Source of the DNA: Mesorhizobium tamadayense | GTDB taxonomy: Bacteria; Pseudomonadota; Alphaproteobacteria; Rhizobiales; Rhizobiaceae | Assembly (NCBI RefSeq): GCF_003863365.1 | Contig: NZ_RQXT01000009.1 | Location: 114,305 to 178,304, forward strand | Direction: 5' to 3' | DNA length: 64,000 nucleotides | Shown here: one piece after another, positions 56,307 to 64,000 of the stretch | How the letters are laid out: the number at the start of each line of letters is the position of its first letter | Numbering within the stretch: the first letter of the stretch is position 1 | Notes under the pieces: model-generated | Told to the model about the DNA's origin: nothing | What the model saw: only the letters and a program-made list of their open reading frames with translations | The model's database searches: none | Made by a program: the position numbers and the translations under genes

Positions 56307-57394
56307 TGCGTGTCGACCTGTTCGACTTCGACCTGCCGGAGGAGCGCATCGCGCTGCGCCCAGCCGAGCCGCGCGACAGCGCCAGGCTGCTGGTCGTCAG
56401 GCCAGGCCAAGGTTTGAAAGACCGGATCGTGCGCGACCTGCCGTCGCTGCTCCGCAAAGGCGACGTATTGGTGTTCAACGACACCAAGGTCATCCCGGCG
56501 CAGCTGAAAGGCATACGCAGGCGCGGCGAGGCGATGGCCCAGGTCGAGGCCACGCTGCACATGCGGGTGGCGCCGGACCGCTGGCGGGCCTTCATGCGGC
56601 CGGGCAAGCGGATCGCCGCCGGCGACCGCATTCATTTCGGCCACGACCAGAATTCCTGCTTCCTCGGCCAGCTCGACGCGACAGTGATCGAGAAGGGCGA
56701 GGCGGGCGAGGTGCTGCTCGGCTTCGACCTCTCCGGTCCGTTCCTCGACGAGGCAATGCACGCCGTCGGCCACGTTCCGCTGCCGCCCTACATCGCCTCG
56801 AAACGCGACGACGACGAGCGCGACCGCAGCGACTACCAGACCATCTATGCCAGGGAGGAGGGCGCGGTCGCGGCACCCACTGCGGGCTTGCATTTCACGC
56901 CGGAGATGTTCGCCGCGCTTGACGCCAAGGGCATCGAGCGCCGCTTCGTCACGCTGCATGTCGGTGCCGGCACGTTTCTGCCGGTGAAAGCCGACGACAC
57001 CGCCGAACACAAGATGCATGCCGAGACCGGCTCGGTGAGCCGCGAGACGGCGGATGCGCTCAATGCGGCAAAGGCGCGGGGCGGGCGCATCATCAGCGTC
57101 GGCACGACATCGCTGCGCCTCTTGGAAAGTGCCGCGCGCGAGGACGGGAGCATCGAAGCCTGGTCGGGACCGACCGATATCTTCATCACGCCCGGCTACC
57201 GTTTCCGGACGGCCGACATCCTGATGACCAATTTCCATCTGCCGCGCTCGACGCTGTTCATGCTGGTCTCAGCCTTCAGCGGGCTGGAGACGATGCGTTC
57301 GGCCTATGCGCATGCCATCGAGAGCCGCTACAGGTTCTACTCCTACGGGGACTCCAGCCTGCTTTTCCGAGCGGAGACGAGCGATGGACGATGA
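56306..57394 (+). CDS. queA: S-adenosylmethionine:tRNA ribosyltransferase-isomerase
   Basis: 362 residues. QueA transfers the ribosyl part of SAM to 7-aminomethyl-7-deazaguanine in tRNA, giving epoxyqueuosine. Motifs include [16 protein letters not shown] at the N-terminus, [28 protein letters not shown] and the ending [19 protein letters not shown]. The 3' end overlaps the next small gene by 11 bases. Together with tgt downstream it completes two steps of queuosine formation. Confidence 0.97.
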   Translation: MRVDLFDFDLPEERIALRPAEPRDSARLLVVRPGQGLKDRIVRDLPSLLRKGDVLVFNDTKVIPAQLKGIRRRGEAMAQVEATLHMRVAPDRWRAFMRPGKRIAAGDRIHFGHDQNSCFLGQLDATVIEKGEAGEVLLGFDLSGPFLDEAMHAVGHVPLPPYIASKRDDDERDRSDYQTIYAREEGAVAAPTAGLHFTPEMFAALDAKGIERRFVTLHVGAGTFLPVKADDTAEHKMHAETGSVSRETADALNAAKARGGRIISVGTTSLRLLESAAREDGSIEAWSGPTDIFITPGYRFRTADILMTNFHLPRSTLFMLVSAFSGLETMRSAYAHAIESRYRFYSYGDSSLLFRAETSDGR

Positions 57395-57653
57395 TCTCGA
57401 GAAAATGGACCGCGATGCGCTGATCGCGGAGGTGAAGAAGCTGCGCGCCGGCATCCGCGCTCATCGCGATGCGACCGGCCATGATCTGTGCTGGCATCAC
57501 CCCGACCTCTGGGACTTGCTGCCGGAAAAGACCGAGCCGGCAATCGCCGTGCCGCCCTGGCCGAAATTCATGCGCGGTTGCATCCGCTACCGGCAGTCGC
57601 TCGACGAACAGGCACGCGGCGCGCCGGTGCACGACAAGGAATTCGATGGCTGA
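57384..57653 (+). CDS. Small protein between queA and tgt, unknown function
   Basis: 89 residues: an N-terminal acidic helix ([20 protein letters not shown]), then a Trp/His/Pro-rich part ([20 protein letters not shown]) and a basic end. No signal peptide. It overlaps queA by 11 bases and tgt by 8 bases, so it is embedded in the translation units of the queuosine genes, a sign of functional linkage or tight co-expression. The cysteine and histidines could bind metal, which is speculative. Confidence 0.75.
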   Translation: MDDDLEKMDRDALIAEVKKLRAGIRAHRDATGHDLCWHHPDLWDLLPEKTEPAIAVPPWPKFMRGCIRYRQSLDEQARGAPVHDKEFDG

Positions 57654-58776
57654 GACTTTCTCCTTCAAGCTGCTTGCCACCGACGGCAAGGCGCGGCGCG
57701 GCCTGATCCGCATGCCGCGCGGCGAGATCCGCACGCCGGCCTTCATGCCGGTCGGCACCGGCGGCACCGTCAAGACCATGTATATGGACCAGGTGCGCGG
57801 CGTCGGCGCCGACATCATCCTCGGCAACACCTACCACCTGATGCTGCGACCGGGTGCCGAACGCGTGGCGCGGCTTGGCGGCCTGCACGAATTCGCCCGC
57901 TGGCCGCATCCGATCCTGACTGACAGTGGTGGCTTCCAGGTGATGTCGCTGTCGAAGCTGAGAAAGCTGACGGAGAAGGGCGTCACCTTCCGCTCGCATA
58001 TCGACGGCGCGGCTTACGAGATGTCGCCGGAGCGGTCGATCGAGATCCAGGGGCTGCTCGATTCCGACATCCAGATGCAACTCGACGAGTGCACGGCGCT
58101 GCCGGCCAAGCCGACGGAAATCGAGCGCGCCATGGAACTGTCGCTGCGCTGGGCCGAGCGCTGCAAGACGGCGTTCGGCGACCAGCCCGGCAAGGCGATG
58201 TTCGGCATCGTCCAGGGCGGCGACAGCGCGGTCATGCGCGTGCGCTCGGCACAGGCGCTGAAGGCGATGGAACTCAAAGGCTACGCCATCGGCGGGCTCG
58301 CGGTCGGCGAGCCGCAGGCGGTGATGCTGGAGATGCTCGACATCACCTGCCCGGAACTGCCGGCCGACAGGCCGCGCTACCTGATGGGCGTCGGCACGCC
58401 GGACGATATCTTGAAATCGGTGGCGCGCGGCATCGACATGTTCGACTGCGTGATGCCGACGCGCGCCGGCCGCCACGGCCTGGCCTACACGCGTCGCGGC
58501 AAGATCAACCTGCGCAACGCCCGCCATGCCGATGATCCGCGTCCGCTGGACGAGGAAAGCGACTGCCCTGCTGCGCGCGACTATTCCCGGGCCTATCTGC
58601 ACCATCTCGTGCGCTCGCAGGAGTCGCTTGGCGCAATGCTGCTCACCTGGAACAACTTGTCCTGCTATCAGAAGCTGATGCAAGACATCCGCGCCGCGAT
58701 CGAGGCACAGACCTTCGAGGCGCGCGCAGCCGAGATGTCCGAAGGCTGGGCGAGGGGCGATATCCCCGCCCTCTGA
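57646..58776 (+). CDS. tgt: tRNA-guanine transglycosylase
   Basis: 376 residues. It exchanges guanine at the wobble position of GUN-anticodon tRNAs for preQ1. It shows [28 protein letters not shown] with the first catalytic Asp, [14 protein letters not shown] and the nucleophile region [12 protein letters not shown]. At the zinc site, where C-x-C-x2-C plus His is usual, the sequence reads S-D-C-P-A-A with the later His kept (YLHHL), so only one of three cysteines remains. ATG 57646 overlaps the small gene by 8 bases. Confidence 0.96.
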   Translation: MAETFSFKLLATDGKARRGLIRMPRGEIRTPAFMPVGTGGTVKTMYMDQVRGVGADIILGNTYHLMLRPGAERVARLGGLHEFARWPHPILTDSGGFQVMSLSKLRKLTEKGVTFRSHIDGAAYEMSPERSIEIQGLLDSDIQMQLDECTALPAKPTEIERAMELSLRWAERCKTAFGDQPGKAMFGIVQGGDSAVMRVRSAQALKAMELKGYAIGGLAVGEPQAVMLEMLDITCPELPADRPRYLMGVGTPDDILKSVARGIDMFDCVMPTRAGRHGLAYTRRGKINLRNARHADDPRPLDEESDCPAARDYSRAYLHHLVRSQESLGAMLLTWNNLSCYQKLMQDIRAAIEAQTFEARAAEMSEGWARGDIPAL

Positions 58777-58846
58777 GCGGCGCCTTCCGGTGTCGAGTGA
58801 TTGACGGTCTGCTTCCCGGCGCGCAGAGTTCCGCCGAGGGTTTGTC

Positions 58847-59572
58847 ATGACCGTGACATACGACTTTGGCGATAAGACCGCGATAGTGACTGGCGGTGCG
58901 AGGGGTATCGGCAGAACCGTCGCGACGCAATTGGTGCGATTTGGAGCCGACGTCTGGGTATGGGACGCCGACCCCGTTCCGCTCGACGGCGCACATTGCC
59001 AAGCTGTTGATGTGACGAAGCCAGATCAGATAAAAGATGCTATGGCCGAGGTCTCGGTCGGCGCAGCGCAGATCGATATCCTCATCAACAATGCCGGCTA
59101 TCTGGGCAGCTACCGAGGCTTCGAGACCTTGGATCCGGCGGAGTGGCAACGCATCATCGGCGTGAACCTGATTGGCGTTTTCGAGGTTACCCACCAGGTT
59201 CTGCCGCTCATGAGAAAGATGGGCAGCGGCCTTATCGTCAACATGGGTTCGCTGGCTGGCAAGGAGGGACTACCGAACTTGGCGGCCTATTCGGCAGCAA
59301 GTGCGGGTGTCATTGCCTTTACCAAGGCCTTGTCACGCGAGGTCTGCGATACTGGCATCCGCGTCAATTGCGTCGCACCGGGGCCTATCGACACCGATCT
59401 CATCAGGCGCCTTGGAAACGAAGTCGTCAACGACATGATCAGCGCCAGTCCGTTGAAGCGTCTCGGGTCCATGGATGAAGTCGCGGGGCTGGTGCTCTGG
59501 CTTTGTTCCGATGCCAGCAGCTTCAATACCGGGGCCGTGTTCGACATGTCGGGCGGCAGGGCACGGTACTGA
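58847..59572 (+). CDS. SDR family oxidoreductase lacking the catalytic lysine
   Basis: 241 residues, classical SDR fold (FabG-like). TGGARGIG cofactor motif, NNAG, Ser135 (VNMGS) and Tyr148 are present, but the Lys expected four residues after Tyr is Ser152 (YSAAS; codon AGT). The C-terminus has the usual GxxxxxSGG ending. Codon use here is slightly more AT-rich than in its neighbours, so it may have arrived by transfer. It stands alone between tgt and the DUF4864 gene. Confidence 0.88.
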   Translation: MTVTYDFGDKTAIVTGGARGIGRTVATQLVRFGADVWVWDADPVPLDGAHCQAVDVTKPDQIKDAMAEVSVGAAQIDILINNAGYLGSYRGFETLDPAEWQRIIGVNLIGVFEVTHQVLPLMRKMGSGLIVNMGSLAGKEGLPNLAAYSAASAGVIAFTKALSREVCDTGIRVNCVAPGPIDTDLIRRLGNEVVNDMISASPLKRLGSMDEVAGLVLWLCSDASSFNTGAVFDMSGGRARY

Positions 59573-59584
59573 AATGCATTTGGC

Positions 59585-60004
59585 TCAGGTGCTGACCGAG
59601 GTCGACGCGCGCAGGCTGCAGCCAGTGATCTTGAAACTGCCGTCCGGCTGCTGCTCAAGCGTATAGACCGCTTCGTAGTCCTTGCCGTCGGGTCCGACGA
59701 TCAGCACCTGCTGGATGATCGAGGCTGGTCCGGTCTGCTCGACCTTGCCGAAAGCGTAGCTCTGCGGCTTGCGCACCGGCGCGTAGCCGTTGGTCACCAT
59801 GTTCATGAAGGTGTCGACCGTCGGAAAGATGCGCTTCACGTTCGGCGCCGCGAAGCTGTAGGCGGTGGCGCCGTCATCGGCGAGGAAGGCTTTCAACTGG
59901 CTGTCGATGACCGTTTGCGCCGCCTTGATCTCTGCATCGTCGGCGAAGGCGATCGAAGCCACGAGCATTGGAACGAGAGCGAATGCGAACAATACGCGGC
60001 GCAT
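59585..60004 (-). CDS. DUF4864 exported protein
   Basis: 139 residues with a signal peptide (RRVLFAFALVPMLVASIAFADD). The mature part fits DUF4864, an NTF2-like small domain of unknown role: IDSQLKAFLADDGATAYSFAAPNVKRIFP, VRKPQSYAFGKVEQ and YTLEQQPDGSFKITGCSL. ATG 60004 has GGAGG 6 bases upstream. Converges on the SDR gene. Confidence 0.88.
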   Translation of the reverse strand: MRRVLFAFALVPMLVASIAFADDAEIKAAQTVIDSQLKAFLADDGATAYSFAAPNVKRIFPTVDTFMNMVTNGYAPVRKPQSYAFGKVEQTGPASIIQQVLIVGPDGKDYEAVYTLEQQPDGSFKITGCSLRASTSVST

Positions 60005-60291
60005 GGCCTGCCTCCCGGAATTCGCTTTGCGAACGCAATCTAACATACGCGCGTCGGCGCGCCGTGGTTTCATTGCTGTCGGAAGATTCTTTGCTCTCCG
60101 ATGCCAGACCCATGCCTGGTTGAGAGGCATGGCGGCCCTGGTGATCGGCGGCAGCCTAGGCCGGCGCGGGATGCCGGTGGCGGAATTGCGGCAAGCAGTC
60201 GCCAAGGTGCGTGCAGCCTGATGCTTGAAAGCCTCTCGCCAGTCTGCCACAAGGGCCGCTTATTCGAGCAGAGGCTAGGCAGGACCGGCAG

Positions 60292-60528
60292 ATGAAGGCA
60301 TTTTTCGTGCAGATAAAGTGCGATCTGGGCAAAGCCTATGAGGTCGCCAGCGCGCTCGCCGACGCCGAGATCGCCTCCGAGATCTATTCGACCGCCGGCA
60401 ATTACGACCTGCTCGCCAAGTTCTATGTCGACGACCAGGAAGACATCGGCCACTTCGTCAACGAGAGGGTGCAGATCCTGCCCGGAATCAAGGACACCTT
60501 CACCATCGTTACCTTCCGGGCGTTCTGA
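60292..60528 (+). CDS. Stand-alone Lrp/AsnC ligand-binding (RAM) domain protein
   Basis: 78 residues, only the RAM (regulation of amino acid metabolism) domain of Lrp/AsnC proteins, without a DNA-binding part. Pattern: KAFFVQIKCDLGKAYEVASAL, GNYDLLAKFYVDD, and LPGIKDTFTIVTF. Such single-domain proteins form oligomers that bind amino acids and may modulate other Lrp members. It is just ahead of the ATP-grasp cluster on the same strand. Confidence 0.9.
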   Translation: MKAFFVQIKCDLGKAYEVASALADAEIASEIYSTAGNYDLLAKFYVDDQEDIGHFVNERVQILPGIKDTFTIVTFRAF

Positions 60529-60671
60529 CTACCTGGCGATGCCCGGCCGCGAGGCAGCGCCTGACCCTGCATCGTTCCTGCTGCCCTAATCTTAGGCAGA
60601 TTGCATAGAGTGAGCGTCGCCGTCGCCCAAATCATCGATTGCGCTTGATTTTCTCCGGCGGGGCCAGTGAA

Positions 60672-62108
60672 ATGGCTGCACAGGGGAGTACGCGATTGGC
60701 AGCGTTCGACGAAATGCTTCCGGAAGTCTCCGGATTGAGAAGACCATACCAGGCTTACGATCGCTGGCTGAAGGAACAGGACCCGGCCAGGCTCACCCAG
60801 AAAATGCAGGACGCCGAACGTGTCTTCCGCAAGACCGGCATCACCTTCGCCGTCTATGGCGAGCAGGAAGCTTCCGAACGGCTGATCCCCTTCGACATCG
60901 TGCCGCGCATCATCTCCGGCAATGAATGGCGGCGACTGACACAAGGCATCGAGCAGCGCGTCCAGGCGCTGAACGCCTTTCTCGACGACATCTATCATCG
61001 CCAGGAAATCCTGCGCGCCGGACGCGTTCCCAAGGATCTCATCGCGAAGAATGAAGCCTTCCTGCCCGAGATGATCGGCGTGAGGCCGCCGGCCGGCGTC
61101 TACACCCACATCATCGGCGTCGACATCGTGCGCATCAGCGAGAACGAATTCTACGTGCTCGAAGACAATGCCCGCACGCCCTCCGGCGTCTCATACATGC
61201 TGGAGAATCGCGAGACGATGATGCAGCTCTTCCCGGAACTGTTCCAGCAGATCAAGGTGCGGCCGGTCGAGAATTATCCGCAGTTGTTGCGCCAATCGTT
61301 GGCAGCGGTCAGACCGCAGAGCGCCAAGGGCGCGCCGACCATCGCCGTGCTGACGCCGGGCAGCTACAACTCAGCGTATTTCGAGCATGCTTTCCTCGCC
61401 GACCAGATGGGCGTGCAACTGGTCGAGGGACAGGACCTGCGCGTCGTCGACGGTCATGTCACGATGCGCACCACCGAAGGCTACAAGCAGATCGACGTGC
61501 TCTACCGGCGCGTGGACGATGCCTTCCTCGATCCGCTGACATTCCGGCCGGATTCCGCGCTCGGCGTGCCGGGTATCATGGATGTCTATCGCGCCGGCAA
61601 CATCACCATCGCCAACGCGCCGGGAACCGGGATCGCCGACGACAAGGCGATCTATTCCTACATGCCCGAGATCGTCGAATTCTACACCGGCCGCAAGGCG
61701 ATCCTCGGCAACATCCCGACTTGGCGCTGCTCGGAGGCCGACAGCCTGAAATATGTGGTGGAGCACATCGACGAGCTGGTCATCAAGGAAGTGCACGGCT
61801 CTGGCGGCTACGGCATGCTGGTCGGCCCGGCGGCGAGCAAGAAGGAATGCGAGGCGTTCGCCAAGAAGCTGCAGGCCAAGCCCGCGAACTACATCGCCCA
61901 GCCGACGCTTGCGCTGTCGACCTGCCCGATTTTGACGGAGAAGGGACTGTCGCCGCGCCACGTCGACCTTCGGCCTTACGTCCTGGTCTCGGACCGTATC
62001 CAGATCGTGCCGGGCGGCCTGACTCGGGTGGCGCTGAAGGAGGGCTCGCTGGTTGTGAACTCATCACAGGGCGGCGGGACGAAGGATACGTGGGTGCTGG
62101 ATGATTGA
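60672..62108 (+). CDS. Circularly permuted ATP-grasp type 2 family protein
   Basis: 478 residues (DUF404/DUF407, CP_ATPgrasp_2). ATP-grasp enzymes form amide bonds from a carboxylate, an amine and ATP; in this family the natural substrate is unknown. Landmarks are FDIVPRIISGNEWRRLTQGIEQRV, YVLEDNARTPSGVSYMLENRE, VIKEVHGSGGYGMLVGP and LRPYVLVSDRIQIVPGGLTRVAL. ATG 60672 is chosen over TTG 60639. It is followed by alpha-E and transglutaminase genes, the conserved trio thought to make a peptide-like product or modify a protein. Confidence 0.94.
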   Translation: MAAQGSTRLAAFDEMLPEVSGLRRPYQAYDRWLKEQDPARLTQKMQDAERVFRKTGITFAVYGEQEASERLIPFDIVPRIISGNEWRRLTQGIEQRVQALNAFLDDIYHRQEILRAGRVPKDLIAKNEAFLPEMIGVRPPAGVYTHIIGVDIVRISENEFYVLEDNARTPSGVSYMLENRETMMQLFPELFQQIKVRPVENYPQLLRQSLAAVRPQSAKGAPTIAVLTPGSYNSAYFEHAFLADQMGVQLVEGQDLRVVDGHVTMRTTEGYKQIDVLYRRVDDAFLDPLTFRPDSALGVPGIMDVYRAGNITIANAPGTGIADDKAIYSYMPEIVEFYTGRKAILGNIPTWRCSEADSLKYVVEHIDELVIKEVHGSGGYGMLVGPAASKKECEAFAKKLQAKPANYIAQPTLALSTCPILTEKGLSPRHVDLRPYVLVSDRIQIVPGGLTRVALKEGSLVVNSSQGGGTKDTWVLDD

Positions 62109-62124
62109 GATGGGTGAGTAGGGA

Positions 62125-62215
62125 GTAGTCAGTAGTGAGTAGAAGAGGGGACAGGGAAATGCCGGACTCGATCGAGATTCAAATACTTACTACTTACTAT
62201 TCACTATTCGCTGCG
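62125..62215. repeat. Imperfect palindrome of GTAGTGAGTAG-type repeats
   Basis: GAGTAGGGAGTAGTCAGTAG on the left (from about 62115) and ACTTACTACTTACTATTCAC on the right (ending near 62208) are imperfect reverse complements, so the 130-bp gap between the ATP-grasp and alpha-E genes could fold into a long stem. The repeated AGTAG units are typical of short dispersed intergenic repeats. Confidence 0.7.
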
Positions 62216-62238
62216 CACTAGCCCGAAGGCCGCTTCAC

Positions 62239-63180
62239 ATGCTTCTTGGCCGCACCGCCAACGGTCTCTACTGGATGAACCGCTATATCGAGCGGGCCGA
62301 AAACATGGCGCGGCTGGTCGATGCCGGTCTGCGCATGGCGCTGACGCGCACCCAGAACGCTTCGGAGGAATGGAACTCGGTGCTGCTCAGCGCCGGCTCC
62401 GATGTCACCTTCTCGCAGAAATACCAGGACTACACCGTCGCCAACGTCTCGGATTTCCTGCTGCGCGACACCTCGAACCCGTCGAGCACGATGTCGTCGA
62501 TAGAGACGGCGCGCAACAATGCGCGCATGGTGCGCACCGCGCTGACCCGCGAGACCTGGGAGAGCATCAACGAGGCCTGGATGTCGCTGAAGCGCATGCT
62601 GGCGAGGCCGATCGACGAGCGCGAGCTGCCGACGGTTCTCGACGCGATCAAGCGCGAGACGGCGCTGATCCGAGGCTCGTTCTACGGCACCATGCTGCGC
62701 AACGAGATCTTCGACTTCTCGCAGCTCGGCACCTATGTCGAGCGCGCCGACAACACGGCCCGCATCCTCGACGTTAAATACTACGTGCTGCTGCCGTCGA
62801 TTTCCTGGGTGGGCTCGACGCTCGATAATTATCAATGGGAATCGATCCTGCGCTCGGTGTCGGCGCACCGCTCCTACCGCTGGGTCTATGACGCCGACTA
62901 CAAGCCGACCAACATCGCCGACTATCTGATCCTCAATGTCCGCATGCCGCGCTCGCTCACCTTCTGCTACCGCTTCCTCGGCGAGCATCTGAAATTTCTC
63001 GCCGACGACTATGGCGAGCGCCATGCCTGTCACGCCACCGCCGAGAAGACCCAGGCGATGCTGAAGAAGGGGTCGATCAAGGACATTTTCGACCACGGCC
63101 TGCATGAGTTCCTGGTCGAATTCATTCGTGACAACACCAGGCTGGGCGACGAGATCGCCCAGGACTACCGATTCCATTGA
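62239..63180 (+). CDS. Alpha-E domain (DUF403) protein
   Basis: 313 residues, all-helical. The family start MLLGRTANGLYWMNRYIERAEN is diagnostic, followed by RLVDAGLRMAL and several ERA/ERADNTAR motifs that recur (YVERADNTARILD). Alpha-E proteins accompany circularly permuted ATP-grasp and transglutaminase genes; function unknown. It is between those two genes here and 20 bases from the next. Confidence 0.94.
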   Translation: MLLGRTANGLYWMNRYIERAENMARLVDAGLRMALTRTQNASEEWNSVLLSAGSDVTFSQKYQDYTVANVSDFLLRDTSNPSSTMSSIETARNNARMVRTALTRETWESINEAWMSLKRMLARPIDERELPTVLDAIKRETALIRGSFYGTMLRNEIFDFSQLGTYVERADNTARILDVKYYVLLPSISWVGSTLDNYQWESILRSVSAHRSYRWVYDADYKPTNIADYLILNVRMPRSLTFCYRFLGEHLKFLADDYGERHACHATAEKTQAMLKKGSIKDIFDHGLHEFLVEFIRDNTRLGDEIAQDYRFH

Positions 63181-63199
63181 GCGCTAAGGGGGCGGCGCC

Positions 63200-63994
63200 A
63201 TGCGGCTCAAGATCACCCACCGGACCGAATATCGTTACGACACGCCGGTGCAGTATCTGCTGCAGCGGCTGCGCCTGCTGCCACAGAGCGGGCACACTCA
63301 GACCGTGGTATCCTGGGCAATCAAGATCGACGGCGCGCGCGAGGAGGTGCGTTTCACCGACCAGTTCGGCAACGACACGCGGCTGGTGAGCGCCGAAGGC
63401 GGCCACCACACCATCACGGTCGAGGCGGCGGGCGAGGTGACGACGCGCGACACGGCCGGCGTGTCCGGCGCGCATCTTGGTTTCGCGCCGCTCTGGCTGT
63501 TCGGTCAGCAGACGCCGCTCACGACCGCCGGCGACGGCATTCGCGAATTGACGGGCGCGGCGGGCAAGGGGACGGATGTCGAGCGACTGCATCGGCTGAT
63601 GGGCATGATCCGCGAGCGCGTCGACTACAAGCCGGGCACGACCAGCGTCGTCACGGCGGCGGAAGAGGCCTTGGCGCTGAAGAGCGGTGTCTGCCAAGAT
63701 CATAGCCACATCTTCGCCGCCGCGGCGCGGGCCATGGGCTTTCCAGCACGCTATGTCAGCGGCTATCTGATGATGGACGCCGCAATCGAGCAAGCGGCGA
63801 GCCACGCTTGGGCGGAAGCGCATGTTTCGGGCCTCGGCTGGGTTGCCTTCGATCCCGCAAACGGTATTTCTCCCGACGAACGTTATGTGAGGGTGGCGAC
63901 GGGACGCGACTATCGCGATGCCTCGCCGGTATCGGGGATACTGCTCGGCCAGGCGCAAGAGAAGCTTGCCGTCACCGTCACGGTCGAGCAGTAA
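63200..63994 (+). CDS. Transglutaminase-like family protein
   Basis: 264 residues. An N-terminal beta domain (bacterial transglutaminase-like N-terminal, residues about 1-80) precedes the papain-like core. The catalytic Cys is in LKSGVCQDHSH, the His in ASHAWAEAHV and the Asp in FDPANGISPDERYV. Members hydrolyse or ligate amide bonds, acting as peptidases or transferases. GGGGGCGG lies before ATG 63200. The gene is complete and is the last in the window; further members of this cluster may follow beyond the edge. Confidence 0.94.
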   Translation: MRLKITHRTEYRYDTPVQYLLQRLRLLPQSGHTQTVVSWAIKIDGAREEVRFTDQFGNDTRLVSAEGGHHTITVEAAGEVTTRDTAGVSGAHLGFAPLWLFGQQTPLTTAGDGIRELTGAAGKGTDVERLHRLMGMIRERVDYKPGTTSVVTAAEEALALKSGVCQDHSHIFAAAARAMGFPARYVSGYLMMDAAIEQAASHAWAEAHVSGLGWVAFDPANGISPDERYVRVATGRDYRDASPVSGILLGQAQEKLAVTVTVEQ

Positions 63995-64000
63995 TTTCGG

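Noticed and set aside
60102..60221. Coding-like 40-residue tail (ends MPVAELRQAVAKVRAA, stop at 60221)
   Set aside because: Codon use looks coding, but no start with a ribosome site and no family recognised; it could be a gene remnant. Not strong enough to annotate.

Overview
The window is GC-rich chromosomal DNA of an alphaproteobacterium in the Hyphomicrobiales (Rhizobiales), most likely Mesorhizobium or a close Phyllobacteriaceae relative. This is inferred from gene content: a giant polar coiled-coil protein resembling the Agrobacterium growth pole ring protein, CckA, a DksA that has lost its zinc cysteines, LexA boxes of the alphaproteobacterial GAAC-N7-GAAC type, and the gene orders folPBK, urtABCDE and queA-X-tgt. 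I see no rRNA, tRNA, CRISPR array, insertion sequence or prophage. Nearly all of the DNA is compact core genome.

Layout. 1-2.3 kb: end of an MCE-type lipid transport operon (ATPase, MCE protein, auxiliary lipoprotein). 2.3-8.8 kb: a small unknown gene, then a 2024-residue membrane-anchored coiled-coil protein on the minus strand with exact 87-bp and 282-bp internal repeats. 9-12.5 kb: Hpt protein, [2Fe-2S] ferredoxin, ferredoxin-NADP reductase, MFS drug exporter. 12.8-15.2 kb: secreted DUF922 protein and folate genes folP-folB-folK. 15.3-22.1 kb: DUF924, Kef-type antiporter, two small exported proteins, the YcjF/YcjX pair and a SixA-like phosphatase. 22.3-25.6 kb: dksA, an SDR protein divergent from an ECF sigma factor with a SnoaL tail, and FliO. 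25.8-30.1 kb: cckA, purine nucleoside phosphorylase, RHH protein, glyoxalase. 30.2-32.4 kb: gluconate-dehydrogenase-type subunit 3 plus GMC oxidoreductase. 33.1-38.9 kb: the urea ABC transporter urtABCDE behind a consensus sigma-54 promoter. 39-41.1 kb: a palindromic repeat element, a small gene, a diguanylate cyclase remnant, DUF72 and GNAT genes. 41.1-47.3 kb: uvrA and ssb, each with a LexA box, with clpP and an ArsR/SRPBCC pair between them. 47.4-50.8 kb: DUF2306, OsmC, MarC, VOC and AraC proteins. 51-58.8 kb: gyrA, an unlisted 47-residue membrane peptide gene, coaD, two cyclophilins, a DUF606 transporter, queA, an unknown gene, and tgt. 58.8-64 kb: an SDR protein, a DUF4864 protein, a stand-alone RAM domain, and the trio ATP-grasp / alpha-E / transglutaminase at the right edge.

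How the genes work together. The urt operon imports urea under probable nitrogen control. uvrA, with GNAT and DUF72 genes closely behind it, and ssb carry SOS operators. queA and tgt make queuosine. CckA, DksA, the sigma factor and the Hpt protein are signalling parts, and the GPR-like protein probably organises polar growth. The most promising poorly described system is the ATP-grasp/alpha-E/transglutaminase cluster at 60.7-64 kb. Several proteins show substituted key residues: Tgt and DksA lack zinc cysteines, and both SDR proteins lack the catalytic lysine.
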